Below are positions 15,463-24,363 of a stretch of DNA of 64,000 nt, in pieces. Position numbers and translations under genes: made by a program. Source of the DNA: an uncultured Clostridia bacterium. Lineage in GTDB: Bacteria; Bacillota; Clostridia; Oscillospirales; Acutalibacteraceae. How positions within the stretch are numbered: the stretch's first letter is position 1; each line of letters opens with the position of its first letter. Where the stretch lies: NCBI GenBank assembly GCA_947627725.1, contig CANQXE010000003.1, positions 1 to 64,000 of the forward strand, written 5' to 3'. The notes below the pieces were generated by a model that saw only the letters and a program-made list of their open reading frames with translations, was not told the origin of the DNA and searched no databases.

Positions 15463-15924
15463 ATGAAATATAAAAAGCACAAAAGTCCGCCTCCAAAGGG
15501 TATGATAGGCGCGCGTGTAGTCTGCCTTTCAAAGCTGATTCGCCAAGCTTTCAACGAGGCTGTTGCCGAGCAGGGACTTTTTTTAGGTCAGCAGGATATT
15601 GTTTTGGCATTAACTGAAAATGAGGGCATAACTCTCAGCGATTTGGCAAAAAAGCTTGACATTTCAAGCGCAACTGCCAGCGTATCAATTAAAAGAATGG
15701 AAAAGGCAGGCTTTGTCATAAAAAAACCTGACAAAAATGATGCCCGGATTACACGCCTTTACCCGACGGAAAAGGCAAGGCTGGCGCCCGAAAACATAAA
15801 GAAAAAGATGGACTCGCTTGAGTCAATACTGAAAAAGGATATGACCGAGGAGCAGGTAAACGAGCTTTCAAAACTGCTTGATACCGCTATCCATAATATG
15901 ACCGGAAGAGGTGAGAAGGAATGA
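15463..15924 (+). CDS. MarR family transcriptional regulator
   Basis: A 153-residue winged-helix repressor. The wHTH lies at residues 50-110, with ITLSDLAKKLDISSATASVS as the helix-turn-helix and KPDKNDARITRLYPTEKA as the wing carrying the conserved DxR. Such proteins usually dimerise on palindromes and release them on binding phenolic or drug-like ligands. Two matching palindromes overlap its own promoter. Its stop overlaps the start of the first ABC gene (ATGA), so it most probably regulates the exporter operon it heads. Confidence 0.85.
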   Translation: MKYKKHKSPPPKGMIGARVVCLSKLIRQAFNEAVAEQGLFLGQQDIVLALTENEGITLSDLAKKLDISSATASVSIKRMEKAGFVIKKPDKNDARITRLYPTEKARLAPENIKKKMDSLESILKKDMTEEQVNELSKLLDTAIHNMTGRGEKE

Positions 15925-17672
15925 TAAAAAAGCTTGCCAAATATATGAAAGGCTTATGGGGTCTTGCTTTATTAAGCGCGTCAGGTATGATTATTGAGGC
16001 TATCTGCGAGCTTGCGATGCCTTCATTTGCAAACACCATTTACGAGATGGTCAGCACAACCTCAACACCTGACGAAACAAAGCACCAGATAATAAAATAC
16101 GGACTGTTTATGCTGTTGCTTGCGGCAATCGGTCTAAGCGGCGGATATACCACAATGAAAACGTCAGCCGTTGTCAGCCAGCGTTTTGCCTTTAGACTGA
16201 GAAATGATGTATATAAAAAAATAAGCAGATTTTCCTTTAAAAACATTGATGAATTTTCCACAGCGTCACTTACAACAAGAATGACGAATGACATTACTTT
16301 ACTTCAAAATGTTCTTATGATGAGTCTGCGTATCCTTGTAAGAGGTCCTGCTCTTTTAGTTGTTGCGGCGGTTTTTGCGTTTAACATCAACACAAAGCTT
16401 TCTATGATACTTGTCTTTCTTATTCCCATAATTGCGGTTATCGTTGTGCTTATACTTAAATTCGGTTTTCCGATGTTCCAGAAAATGCAAAAGCGTGTTG
16501 ATAACGTAAACAGGGTTGTGCAGGAAAACCTGATCGGTATCAGAGTAGTAAAAGCGTTTGTCCGTGAAAATTATGAAAAAAAGAAATTCCATACCGCGTC
16601 AGATGAGCTTGCCGAGCAGGGAGCGAAAGCGTCGGGACTTATCGTTACCATAATGCCGGTTATGATGCTTATGTTTAATGTGGTTGTGGTTTACGTCTAC
16701 TATCGCGGCGGTGTTTCGGCAAATGCGGGCCAAATGCAGGTGGGTCAGATTTCCGTTATCGCCTCCTATATCACACAGGTTCTTATGAATCTTATGATGA
16801 TTTCAATGATGCTGCTAACGCTTGCGAGAGGCAAGGCTTGCGGCGACCGTGTTGTTGAGGTGCTTGATACTGAAATTGATATTACAAATCCCGAAAATGC
16901 ATACATTCCAAATAAAGAGGATATTCAAGGCAAGGTTGAATTTAAAAATGTTTGCTTTAAATATTCTACGCAGACATCAGGCGACAACATACTTAATAAC
17001 ATTTCCTTTACTGCTGAAGCGGGCGAAATCGTTGGCATTGTCGGCGGTACAGGCTGCGGTAAATCAAGCCTTGTAAACCTTATTCCCCGTCTGTATGACG
17101 TAACGGGCGGAGAGGTCCTTGTTGACGGCGTTGACGTAAGAAAATATGACATAGAGGCACTGCGTAATTTAATCGGCGTTGTACTGCAAAAAAATGTCCT
17201 GTTCAGCGGAACTATCAGAGAAAATATGCGTTGGGGAAAGAAGGACGCAACCGAGGAGGAAATCATTTCCGCCTGCAAATCGGCACAGGCTGACGAATTC
17301 ATTAAGGCACAGCCAAACGGATATGATACCGAGCTTTCACAGGGCGGTCTCAATCTTTCAGGAGGGCAAAAACAGAGGCTTTGCATTGCAAGAGCTATGA
17401 TTAAAAAGCCCAAAATCTTAATTCTTGATGACTCAACAAGCGCTGTTGATACCGCGACTGAGGCAAAAATCCGTGAAAGCTTTTATAACGAGCTTTCCGA
17501 CACTACGATATTTATTATTGCACAGCGTATATCGTCTGTTCAGGACGCCGATAAAATTCTTGTTATTGACGACGGTGAAATCAAGGGTATCGGAAGCCAT
17601 GATGAATTGCTCAACAGCAATGAAATATACAGGGAAATTTATAAAACTCAGCAAAAGGGGGTGCTTGAATAA
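15921..17672 (+). CDS. ABC exporter half-transporter, degenerate-site subunit
   Basis: A 583-residue type IV ABC exporter subunit: six membrane helices in residues 1-310 and an ATPase domain from about 335. Walker A is GGTGCGKSS near 374, the signature is canonical LSGGQ near 479, but Walker B ends ILDDSTSAVD with Asp in place of the catalytic Glu, and the switch histidine is Gln (IIAQRISSV). These changes are the known marks of the subunit that forms the non-hydrolytic site in heterodimeric exporters. It overlaps the MarR gene and touches the next subunit (TAATG), so the two will assemble together, likely for multidrug efflux. Confidence 0.88.
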   Translation: MIKKLAKYMKGLWGLALLSASGMIIEAICELAMPSFANTIYEMVSTTSTPDETKHQIIKYGLFMLLLAAIGLSGGYTTMKTSAVVSQRFAFRLRNDVYKKISRFSFKNIDEFSTASLTTRMTNDITLLQNVLMMSLRILVRGPALLVVAAVFAFNINTKLSMILVFLIPIIAVIVVLILKFGFPMFQKMQKRVDNVNRVVQENLIGIRVVKAFVRENYEKKKFHTASDELAEQGAKASGLIVTIMPVMMLMFNVVVVYVYYRGGVSANAGQMQVGQISVIASYITQVLMNLMMISMMLLTLARGKACGDRVVEVLDTEIDITNPENAYIPNKEDIQGKVEFKNVCFKYSTQTSGDNILNNISFTAEAGEIVGIVGGTGCGKSSLVNLIPRLYDVTGGEVLVDGVDVRKYDIEALRNLIGVVLQKNVLFSGTIRENMRWGKKDATEEEIISACKSAQADEFIKAQPNGYDTELSQGGLNLSGGQKQRLCIARAMIKKPKILILDDSTSAVDTATEAKIRESFYNELSDTTIFIIAQRISSVQDADKILVIDDGEIKGIGSHDELLNSNEIYREIYKTQQKGVLE

Positions 17673-19531
17673 TGCCGCCAATGGGTCCTCCGGGAAAGAG
17701 AAATTCAGATTATAAAAAGCCAAAAAACGCAAAGCGGACTTTCAGCAGAATTCTCAAGTATATGGGAAGGAGCAAATTCTTTTTAATTGTAGTTTTCGCC
17801 ACGCTTATTTTAAGCACCGTCTGCTCAATAGGCGCATCCTACTGCCTTAAGCCTATCCTGAATGACATTGAAGCGTCAATCAAAGCAAACAACTTTCTTG
17901 ATGAGGGCATACATGTCCTTATCACAAATCTTATAAGGCTTTCCGCCCTTTATGTCGGCGCGGCGGTTTTCAGCTATATTCAGAGCCGAATTATGGTAAA
18001 GCTTGCGTACAAGACAACAAACCTTATCCGAAAGGATTTGTTTGATCATATGCAGACTCTTCCGCTCAAATACTTTGATTCAAAAACACACGGCGAAATA
18101 ATGAGCCGTTTTACGAATGATATTGATAATGTTCAGATGATGCTTGAGCAATCAATGGTACAGCTTGTATCCTCTGCCTTTACTTTTATCGGTATTGTTA
18201 CAATGATGATTGTTCTGAGTCCGATTCTTTTCTGTGTCGCTGTTATATTCCTTATAATTATGGTGATTGCGGTTACCGCTATCGGCAGGCAATCAAAAAA
18301 GTATTTCCGTCTCCAGCAAAAAAATCTCGGTATAATGAACGGTAAAATTGAGGAATCAATTGAAGGTCTCAAGGTTATTAAGGTATTTAATCATGAGGAG
18401 CAGGCCGTCGGTGAATTCAAGGATACTAACGAGAATTTCCGCAGGGTCGCAACAAACGCAAACTTTTTTTCAGGTATTATGGGTCCTACCTCAATGGGCG
18501 TAAATAATTCAAGCTACGCGTCAATTGCTCTTGTGGGCGGTATTTTGGCTTTATCGGGAACGCTTGATATAGGTACCTATTTCACGTTTCTTAGCTATTC
18601 AAGGCAGTTTACACAGCCGATTAACCAGATTGCAAACCAGATGAATACGATCTTTTCCGCTCTCGCGGGCGCTGAAAGAGTGTTTGAGATTATGGATATG
18701 GAAAGTGAGGTTGACAACGGCACTGTCACTCTCAGCGAGGAAAAAACCTCCGACTGTAAAAGCTGGTACTGGATTGACGGCGACAAAAAAATTGCCGTTG
18801 AGGGCAATGTTGTATTTAAAAATGTTGATTTCAGCTATGTGCCCGAAAAGCAGGTGCTTAAGGATATCAATCTTTATGCACGACCCGGACAGAAAATTGC
18901 CTTTGTCGGCTCAACAGGTGCGGGTAAAACAACAATTACAAACCTTATTAACCGCTTTTACGATATTCAGGACGGCTCTATTACCTATGACGGAATTGAC
19001 ATCAAGCGTATTAAAAAAGATGATTTGAGAAAAAGCCTTGCCATCGTTCTACAGGACACACATATGTTTACCGGTACCGTTATGGATAATATCCGTTACG
19101 GCAGACATGACGCAACCGATGAGGAATGTATTGAGGCGGCAAAGCTCGCCTCCGCTCACTCGTTTATAAGGCGTCTTCCTGACGGTTATAATACTATGAT
19201 TACGGGTGACGGCAGCAATCTTTCACAGGGACAGAGACAGCTCCTTGCAATAGCGCGCGCTGCTGTCGCGGATCCTCCGGTAATGATTCTTGATGAGGCA
19301 ACATCCTCGATTGATACCAGAACAGAGCTTCACATTGAGCACGGTATGGATAGACTTATGATAGGAAGAACTGTATTTGTTATCGCTCACAGACTTTCAA
19401 CAGTCAGAAACGCCGACGCTATTATGGTACTTGAGCACGGCGAGATTATTGAGCGCGGAAACCACGACGATTTAATCAGTCAAAAGGGTAGATATTATGA
19501 ACTCTGCACGGGAAAGGCTAAGCTGAGTTAA
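17672..19531 (+). CDS. ABC exporter half-transporter, catalytic subunit
   Basis: A 619-residue partner of the preceding subunit. Six membrane helices occupy about residues 30-330, after an N-terminus rich in Pro and Lys. The ATPase domain has Walker A GSTGAGKTT near 413, a degenerate signature LSQGQ near 515, an intact Walker B with Glu (MILDEATSSID) and an intact switch His (VIAHRLST). With the partner's features this gives one active and one inactive ATP site, as in BmrCD- and TM287/288-type exporters. The insert SDCKSWYWIDGDKK just before the ATPase domain is unusual. The substrate is unknown; MarR control suggests a drug or aromatic compound. Confidence 0.88.
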   Translation: MPPMGPPGKRNSDYKKPKNAKRTFSRILKYMGRSKFFLIVVFATLILSTVCSIGASYCLKPILNDIEASIKANNFLDEGIHVLITNLIRLSALYVGAAVFSYIQSRIMVKLAYKTTNLIRKDLFDHMQTLPLKYFDSKTHGEIMSRFTNDIDNVQMMLEQSMVQLVSSAFTFIGIVTMMIVLSPILFCVAVIFLIIMVIAVTAIGRQSKKYFRLQQKNLGIMNGKIEESIEGLKVIKVFNHEEQAVGEFKDTNENFRRVATNANFFSGIMGPTSMGVNNSSYASIALVGGILALSGTLDIGTYFTFLSYSRQFTQPINQIANQMNTIFSALAGAERVFEIMDMESEVDNGTVTLSEEKTSDCKSWYWIDGDKKIAVEGNVVFKNVDFSYVPEKQVLKDINLYARPGQKIAFVGSTGAGKTTITNLINRFYDIQDGSITYDGIDIKRIKKDDLRKSLAIVLQDTHMFTGTVMDNIRYGRHDATDEECIEAAKLASAHSFIRRLPDGYNTMITGDGSNLSQGQRQLLAIARAAVADPPVMILDEATSSIDTRTELHIEHGMDRLMIGRTVFVIAHRLSTVRNADAIMVLEHGEIIERGNHDDLISQKGRYYELCTGKAKLS

Positions 19532-19667
19532 ATAATTAAAAAATTTTTCAATTATTTTTTTCGGTTATTTTGTATATTTTTGCTTTAATTTTAGCTTTTT
19601 TTACACTATACCTTGTGTCGTCATAATTTTTTCTATTATTTTCTAATAACTTATTTTTAAAAAAACC

Positions 19668-19696
19668 TTTACAATTGAGTTTTTTAATGATATAAT
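19668..19696 (+). promoter_or_regulatory. Promoter of the surface-protein gene
   Basis: TTTACA (19668-19673) and a perfect TATAAT (19691-19696), spacer 17. The 136 bases before it (19532-19667) are very AT-rich and show nothing else. Confidence 0.65.
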
Positions 19697-19745
19697 TTAA
19701 TCAAATTATGTGATATTTTATGAAAGTATATAAGAGGTGTTATTT

Positions 19746-20300
19746 ATGAAAAAGCTTTTATCAGTTATTCTTGCAGCAATGATGGCCGTTTCGGTTTTCG
19801 CTGTTTCTCTTATTCCGGCAATGGCTGAGGACACTGTTAACAGTCCTACGGCGTCAACCGCCGCTCCGACAGGTCCTACCCTTGAGGTAAACGGTGTTCC
19901 GACAGATAAGGACATCACTTATACCAAGGACGAGAACAACAATTCCTACACATTCAATTACGTAGGCGGCGGCTCGCTTCTCGGATGGGAAGAGAACTGC
20001 AAGAACTTAGGTCTCGTTGAAGGTGTGGATTACACAGCAGTTGAAAACGCAGACGGTTCATTTACAATTACACTTATAAGCGCAAAGGCCCAGAATTACT
20101 GGGATACTAATAAAATAGTCATTGATGCCCTTGTTGACGAGGGTGAAAGCACAACTGCAACAACAGCTACTACAAGCAAGAACGATTCTTCAAAGGCTCC
20201 TGCAACAGGTATGTCTTCATCAGTATTAGCAGGCAGTGTTGCTGTTGCGTGCGCAGGTATAGCTGTTCTTGCGGCAACTAAAAAGAAGTTCTCTGAGTAA
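19746..20300 (+). CDS. Secreted protein with sortase-type C-terminal anchor
   Basis: A 184-residue exported protein that I do not recognise. It has a signal peptide (MKKLLSVILAAMMAVSVFAV, cleavage near PAMAEDT), an 85-residue domain of unknown type (LEVNGVPTDKDITYTKDE to TNKIVIDALVDEGE), a Thr/Ser-rich linker and a C-terminal APATGM motif followed by a hydrophobic stretch and the charged KKKFSE. This is the layout of a sortase substrate with a non-canonical APATG motif in place of LPxTG. The ATG at 19746 is preferred to the GTG at 19737 because AGAGGTG precedes it. A sortase gene follows 79 bases downstream, after a terminator. Confidence 0.7.
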   Translation: MKKLLSVILAAMMAVSVFAVSLIPAMAEDTVNSPTASTAAPTGPTLEVNGVPTDKDITYTKDENNNSYTFNYVGGGSLLGWEENCKNLGLVEGVDYTAVENADGSFTITLISAKAQNYWDTNKIVIDALVDEGESTTATTATTSKNDSSKAPATGMSSSVLAGSVAVACAGIAVLAATKKKFSE

Positions 20301-20319
20301 TTTCTAATAACAATAAGGT

Positions 20320-20352
20320 AGCCTGTTTACCGCATGGGTAAACAGGCTTTTA
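20320..20352 (+). terminator. Terminator after the surface-protein gene
   Basis: AGCCTGTTTACC and GGTAAACAGGCT form a perfect 12-bp stem with a GCATG loop followed by TTTT. It separates the substrate-like gene from the sortase, so the substrate can be made in excess with limited read-through. Confidence 0.85.
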
Positions 20353-20379
20353 TCTTAATTATAATAAAGGTGATAAGCT

Positions 20380-21186
20380 TTGAATGAAAATGAATTAAAC
20401 GAGCAAAATGAGAAAAAGGGAAACAACAAATCCGCAAAGCTTATACTTATTTTCATTGTAGTATTTGTTATTGTTTTTTGCGGAATATATTTCGGCATAC
20501 AAATTTATTATAATCATTTAGCGGAGCCTGCCGCCGATGAAACCACCTCCTCGGTTACTACCGATTCACAAAAAACTGACAAATTAGCAGAAAATCCGAT
20601 TGATTTTACATCCTTACAGTCGAAAAATGATGAAATCTACGCTTGGATTAAGGTTGACGATACTAATGTCAATTATCCGATTGTACAAAATGCGGCAGAC
20701 GATTCATTTTATCTTAAGCATTCGGCTGAGGATAAAAGCTGGTCGGCAAGCGGAGCAGTATATACGGAGCTCGTAAATCATAAAAATTTTAACGACGCCT
20801 TTACTGTTGTTTACGGTCATAACGGCTACGGCGACACAATGTTTACGACGCTTCATAAATTTGAGGATACGGAGTTTTTCAACTCACATCCCTACTTTTA
20901 TATATATATGCCTGGCAGGAAGCTCACTTATCAGGTTGTATCAGCATTTAAGTATGACGACCGTCATATTATGAATTCATTTAATTTTGCTGATTTAGAA
21001 GTTGTAAAGGAATTTCATGATTACATACAAAATCCGTCATCATCACAAAAAAATGTAAGAACGGATTTGGACAGCCAAATTACAGATTCAAGTAAATTTG
21101 TTATCCTTTCAACTTGTATAACAAATCAAAAGAGCAGCAGATATTTAGTATGCGGAGTATTGACGAAAAATGAAAAAACCTATTGA
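20380..21186 (+). CDS. Class B-like sortase
   Basis: A 268-residue membrane-bound transpeptidase that should cut a C-terminal sorting motif and attach the protein to peptidoglycan. It has a cytoplasmic charged N-terminus, a signal-anchor helix at residues 22-46 and the sortase fold after 85. Catalytic residues are visible: His in VVYGHNGYGD near 146, Cys in LSTCI near 246 and Arg in SSRYLVCG near 256. NYPIVQNAADDSFYLKHS and GAVYTE are typical of class B. It starts with TTG at 20380; AAAGGTGAT is well placed and no in-frame ATG is near. It overlaps the LCP gene by 17 bases, linking sortase and wall-polymer attachment. Confidence 0.87.
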   Translation: MNENELNEQNEKKGNNKSAKLILIFIVVFVIVFCGIYFGIQIYYNHLAEPAADETTSSVTTDSQKTDKLAENPIDFTSLQSKNDEIYAWIKVDDTNVNYPIVQNAADDSFYLKHSAEDKSWSASGAVYTELVNHKNFNDAFTVVYGHNGYGDTMFTTLHKFEDTEFFNSHPYFYIYMPGRKLTYQVVSAFKYDDRHIMNSFNFADLEVVKEFHDYIQNPSSSQKNVRTDLDSQITDSSKFVILSTCITNQKSSRYLVCGVLTKNEKTY

Positions 21187-22501
21187 TCCTAATTTAGAAA
21201 ATTTTGAAAATGATGAGCTGTTAGTCAATATTGATGAAGATAAAACAGATGATATCTCCTTTAGTACGGGCAACGCCTTCTCAACGGATAATTCCGAGAG
21301 CTTTCACACACATCAAGATTACGGAAGCACAGCGGAAAGCCAAAAATCCTCTGTAAATGAGATGACCTTAAGCGAAAAGGAACATCATCATCACCATCAC
21401 CACCATCACAGCAGTGACGGCTCGTCATCTCACAGGTCACACGCATCACATTCTCACAGCGCACACCACAGCAGTAAAAAAGGAAAGAAAAAATTACCGA
21501 TTTCCGCTAAAATTGCAATTGTAATTCTTATTTTAATTTTATTTCTTATTTTTGCTGTTGTCGGAACATTTCTCTTCCTTGAATATAAGGGGAAAAGCGA
21601 CCTTACGAATGTTACAACCCAGACCGACTATGAGGAAAAAATAACATATAACGGTCATGACTATGTATATAATGACGATATTATATCAATAGCGTTTATC
21701 GGCGTTGACAAACGTGATTTAGGTCTTGAGGATAATAAGGTCGGTACGGCAGGTCAGGCAGACGCAAATATTGTACTCACTATTGATTCTTCAACAGGCA
21801 AAGCAAAGGCGATTGCCATTCCTCGTGATACTATGGTAGATGTTGACCTTTATTCCGAAAATAATATTTTCCTCAGAAATGAGAAAATGCAACTTTGCTT
21901 AAGCTATGCTTACGGCAACGGTACAAGTACATCGGCTACAAATGTTACAACCTCCCTTAGCCGTATTTTATACAATGTTCCCATTAATAAATATTTTGCC
22001 CTTGACTTAAACGGAATTGCGCCTATAAACGACGCAATAGGCGGAGTTACGGTTGAATCGCTTTATGATTTAAAAAATTTCGGCATAAAAAAGGGTGACA
22101 CCGTTCACCTTGTGGGCGATTTAACCGAGGCATATGTAAGGACAAGAGATATGGATAATGTTGAGGCGTCTCTTAACAGAACGGCAAGGCAGGTTCAGTA
22201 TATCAAGGCGTTTGCCTCACAGCTTGCCCCCGCGGTTATAAATGATTTCAGCATTGTCAGTGAACTTTATAACACTGCAACCGATTACAGCACAACCAAC
22301 ATTTCTCTTACTGACGCAACCTATCTGGCGTCGCTTCTCATTTCAAGAAATATTACTGATTTTGAAACAACTACACTTCAGGGCGAAATGAAACCGAGTG
22401 ACAGAATAGATTACTCAAATGCTGTTTACGCTGAATTTTATCCCGACGAGGATAAGCTGATGCAAACCGTTCTTGATACGTTTTATACACAAATTGATTA
22501 A
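21170..22501 (+). CDS. LCP (LytR-CpsA-Psr) wall-polymer ligase with His-rich N-terminus
   Basis: A 443-residue enzyme of the LCP family, which moves teichoic-acid-like or capsule polymers from lipid carriers to peptidoglycan. A cytoplasmic N-terminal 105 residues is followed by a membrane helix (about 109-133) and an extracellular LCP domain (about 170-360) with ISIAFIGVDKRD, QADANIVLTIDSSTGKAKA and AIPRDTMVDVD. The N-terminal part has nine consecutive histidines (21384-21410) followed by a Ser/His-rich stretch ending in KKGKKK, which is odd for the family. It overlaps the sortase gene. Confidence 0.85.
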   Translation: MKKPIDPNLENFENDELLVNIDEDKTDDISFSTGNAFSTDNSESFHTHQDYGSTAESQKSSVNEMTLSEKEHHHHHHHHHSSDGSSSHRSHASHSHSAHHSSKKGKKKLPISAKIAIVILILILFLIFAVVGTFLFLEYKGKSDLTNVTTQTDYEEKITYNGHDYVYNDDIISIAFIGVDKRDLGLEDNKVGTAGQADANIVLTIDSSTGKAKAIAIPRDTMVDVDLYSENNIFLRNEKMQLCLSYAYGNGTSTSATNVTTSLSRILYNVPINKYFALDLNGIAPINDAIGGVTVESLYDLKNFGIKKGDTVHLVGDLTEAYVRTRDMDNVEASLNRTARQVQYIKAFASQLAPAVINDFSIVSELYNTATDYSTTNISLTDATYLASLLISRNITDFETTTLQGEMKPSDRIDYSNAVYAEFYPDEDKLMQTVLDTFYTQID

Positions 22502-22524
22502 ATTTTTTATATAGGAGTTTTACA

Positions 22525-23370
22525 ATGAACGCAGAAACTAAAAAAATGCTTTCATCCTATGCCGTAAAAATAAGAATGGGCATAATTGAAAGCACATACG
22601 GCGCAAAAGCGGGTCATCCGGGCGGAAGCCTTTCGTCAGCAGACCTTTTTGCCTACCTTTATTTTAAGGAAATGAATGTTGACCCGGCAAATCCGAAATC
22701 ACCTGAGCGCGACAGGTTTGTTTTATCAAAGGGTCACTGTGCGCCCGGTCTTTACAGCGCGCTTGCGTATAAGGGATATTTTCCGGTTGAGGATTTACCC
22801 ACGCTCCGTCATATTGACTCATACCTTCAGGGTCATCCGAATATGAATACCGTACCGGGTATTGATATGTCAACAGGCTCACTCGGTCAGGGCATAAGCG
22901 CCGCAGTAGGTATGGCTAAGGGCGCAAAATATATAGGAAATGACAATATCAACGTCTATACCCTTTTGGGTGACGGTGAAATTGAAGAGGGTCAGGTTTG
23001 GGAGGCAATGATGTTTGCAAATCAGTATTGCCTCGACAATCTTTGTGTTATTATTGACAGCAACGGTCTTCAGATAGACGGCGCATGTGAGGATGTTATG
23101 AATGCCGAGCCGATTGACGAAAAACTTAAAGCCTTCGGCTTTGAGGTTATGACAATAAACGGCAACGACTTTGACGAGCTTGAAAGGGCATTCGACGCTT
23201 TCCACAAATGCGATAAACCATTCGGTATCATAATGAAAACCGTTAAGGGCAAGGGCGTTTCCTATATGGAAAATCAGGTTGACTGGCACGGCAAAGCGCC
23301 GAATGAGCAAGAGTATAACATTGCGATGGCTGAGTTAAGAGCTAAGCTTGCAGAAATTGAGGAGGCATAA
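22525..23370 (+). CDS. Transketolase, N-terminal (TPP-binding) subunit
   Basis: A 281-residue half of a split transketolase, the thiamine-diphosphate enzyme of the non-oxidative pentose phosphate pathway. Seen are KAGHPGGSLSSADL near residue 27, RDRFVLSKGHCAPGLY near 66, GSLGQGISAAVGMA and the TPP/Mg site GDGEIEEGQVWEA near 152 with IIDSNGLQIDG. ATAGGAG precedes the ATG. The second subunit starts two bases after the stop, so the two are made together. Confidence 0.93.
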   Translation: MNAETKKMLSSYAVKIRMGIIESTYGAKAGHPGGSLSSADLFAYLYFKEMNVDPANPKSPERDRFVLSKGHCAPGLYSALAYKGYFPVEDLPTLRHIDSYLQGHPNMNTVPGIDMSTGSLGQGISAAVGMAKGAKYIGNDNINVYTLLGDGEIEEGQVWEAMMFANQYCLDNLCVIIDSNGLQIDGACEDVMNAEPIDEKLKAFGFEVMTINGNDFDELERAFDAFHKCDKPFGIIMKTVKGKGVSYMENQVDWHGKAPNEQEYNIAMAELRAKLAEIEEA

Positions 23371-23372
23371 TT

Positions 23373-24314
23373 ATGGCAGAGATTAAAAAAATTGCCACTC
23401 GTGAAAGCTATGGAAATGCTCTTAAGGAGCTTGCAAACGAGGGCGCGGATAAATTAGTTGTCCTTGACGCCGACCTTTCGGCAGCAACAAAAACAGGTAT
23501 ATTTAAAAAGGAATATCCAAAGCGCCATATCAACTGCGGTATAGCCGAAGCAAATATGATTTGTGTGGCCGCAGGTATGAGTACAATGGGACTTGTTCCG
23601 TTTGCCTCAAGCTTTGCTATGTTTGCGGCAGGCAGAGCCTTTGAGCAGGTAAGAAATTCCATCGGCTATCCGCACCTCAATGTTAAAATAGGCGCTACCC
23701 ACGCCGGAATTTCTGTCGGAGAGGACGGCGCGTCCCATCAATGCTGTGAAGATTTTGCTCTTATGAGAGCAATTCCCGGTATGGTTGTTATCTGTCCCGC
23801 TGATGATGTTGAGGCAAAGCAGGCAGTCAAAGCCGCTTATAAATATAACGGACCTGTTTATCTCCGATTCGGCAGACTTGCCGTTCCCGTATTTCACAAT
23901 GATGATTACAAATTTGAAATCGGCAAGGGAGAGGTTATCGCAGAGGGAAGCGATATTACTATTATTGCAAACGGACTCATGGTTGCGGAGGCAATTGACG
24001 CAGGAAAAATACTCGCCGAAAAAGGTATCAGCGCGGAGATTATTAATATTGCAACAATTAAACCGCTTGACGAAGAGCTTGTAATTGCATCCGCAAAGAA
24101 AACAGGCAGGGTTATCACCGTTGAAGAGCATAGCATTATCGGAGGTCTCGGCGAGGCAGTTTGCTCTCTTTTAAGTGAAAAATGCCCCACCCCTGTTAAA
24201 AGAATCGGCGTTAACGATGAATTCGGTCACAGCGGTCCTGCCGTTGACCTGCTTAAGCAGTTTGGTCTAAGCGCGGATAATATTGCCCAAACAGCAGAAA
24301 ACTTTTTAAGATAA
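23373..24314 (+). CDS. Transketolase, C-terminal subunit
   Basis: A 313-residue partner of the preceding gene, comprising the pyrimidine-binding and C-terminal domains. The pyrimidine domain holds VVLDADLSAATKTG, NCGIAEANMICVAAGMS and ASSFAMFAAGRAFEQVRN, with a catalytic-type Glu in GIAEANM. GATHAGISVGEDGASHQ and a late IIANGLMVAEAIDA domain follow. Split transketolases of this form are common in anaerobic Firmicutes. A terminator follows seven bases after the stop. Confidence 0.93.
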   Translation: MAEIKKIATRESYGNALKELANEGADKLVVLDADLSAATKTGIFKKEYPKRHINCGIAEANMICVAAGMSTMGLVPFASSFAMFAAGRAFEQVRNSIGYPHLNVKIGATHAGISVGEDGASHQCCEDFALMRAIPGMVVICPADDVEAKQAVKAAYKYNGPVYLRFGRLAVPVFHNDDYKFEIGKGEVIAEGSDITIIANGLMVAEAIDAGKILAEKGISAEIINIATIKPLDEELVIASAKKTGRVITVEEHSIIGGLGEAVCSLLSEKCPTPVKRIGVNDEFGHSGPAVDLLKQFGLSADNIAQTAENFLR

Positions 24315-24320
24315 TATAGA

Positions 24321-24346
24321 GAAAAAGTCCCTCTTGGGACTTTTTC
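24321..24346 (+). terminator. Terminator of the transketolase operon
   Basis: GAAAAAGTCCC and GGGACTTTTTC form a perfect stem with a TCTT loop and a T-run. Confidence 0.85.
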
Positions 24347-24363
24347 TTTGAAAGAGTATCAAT

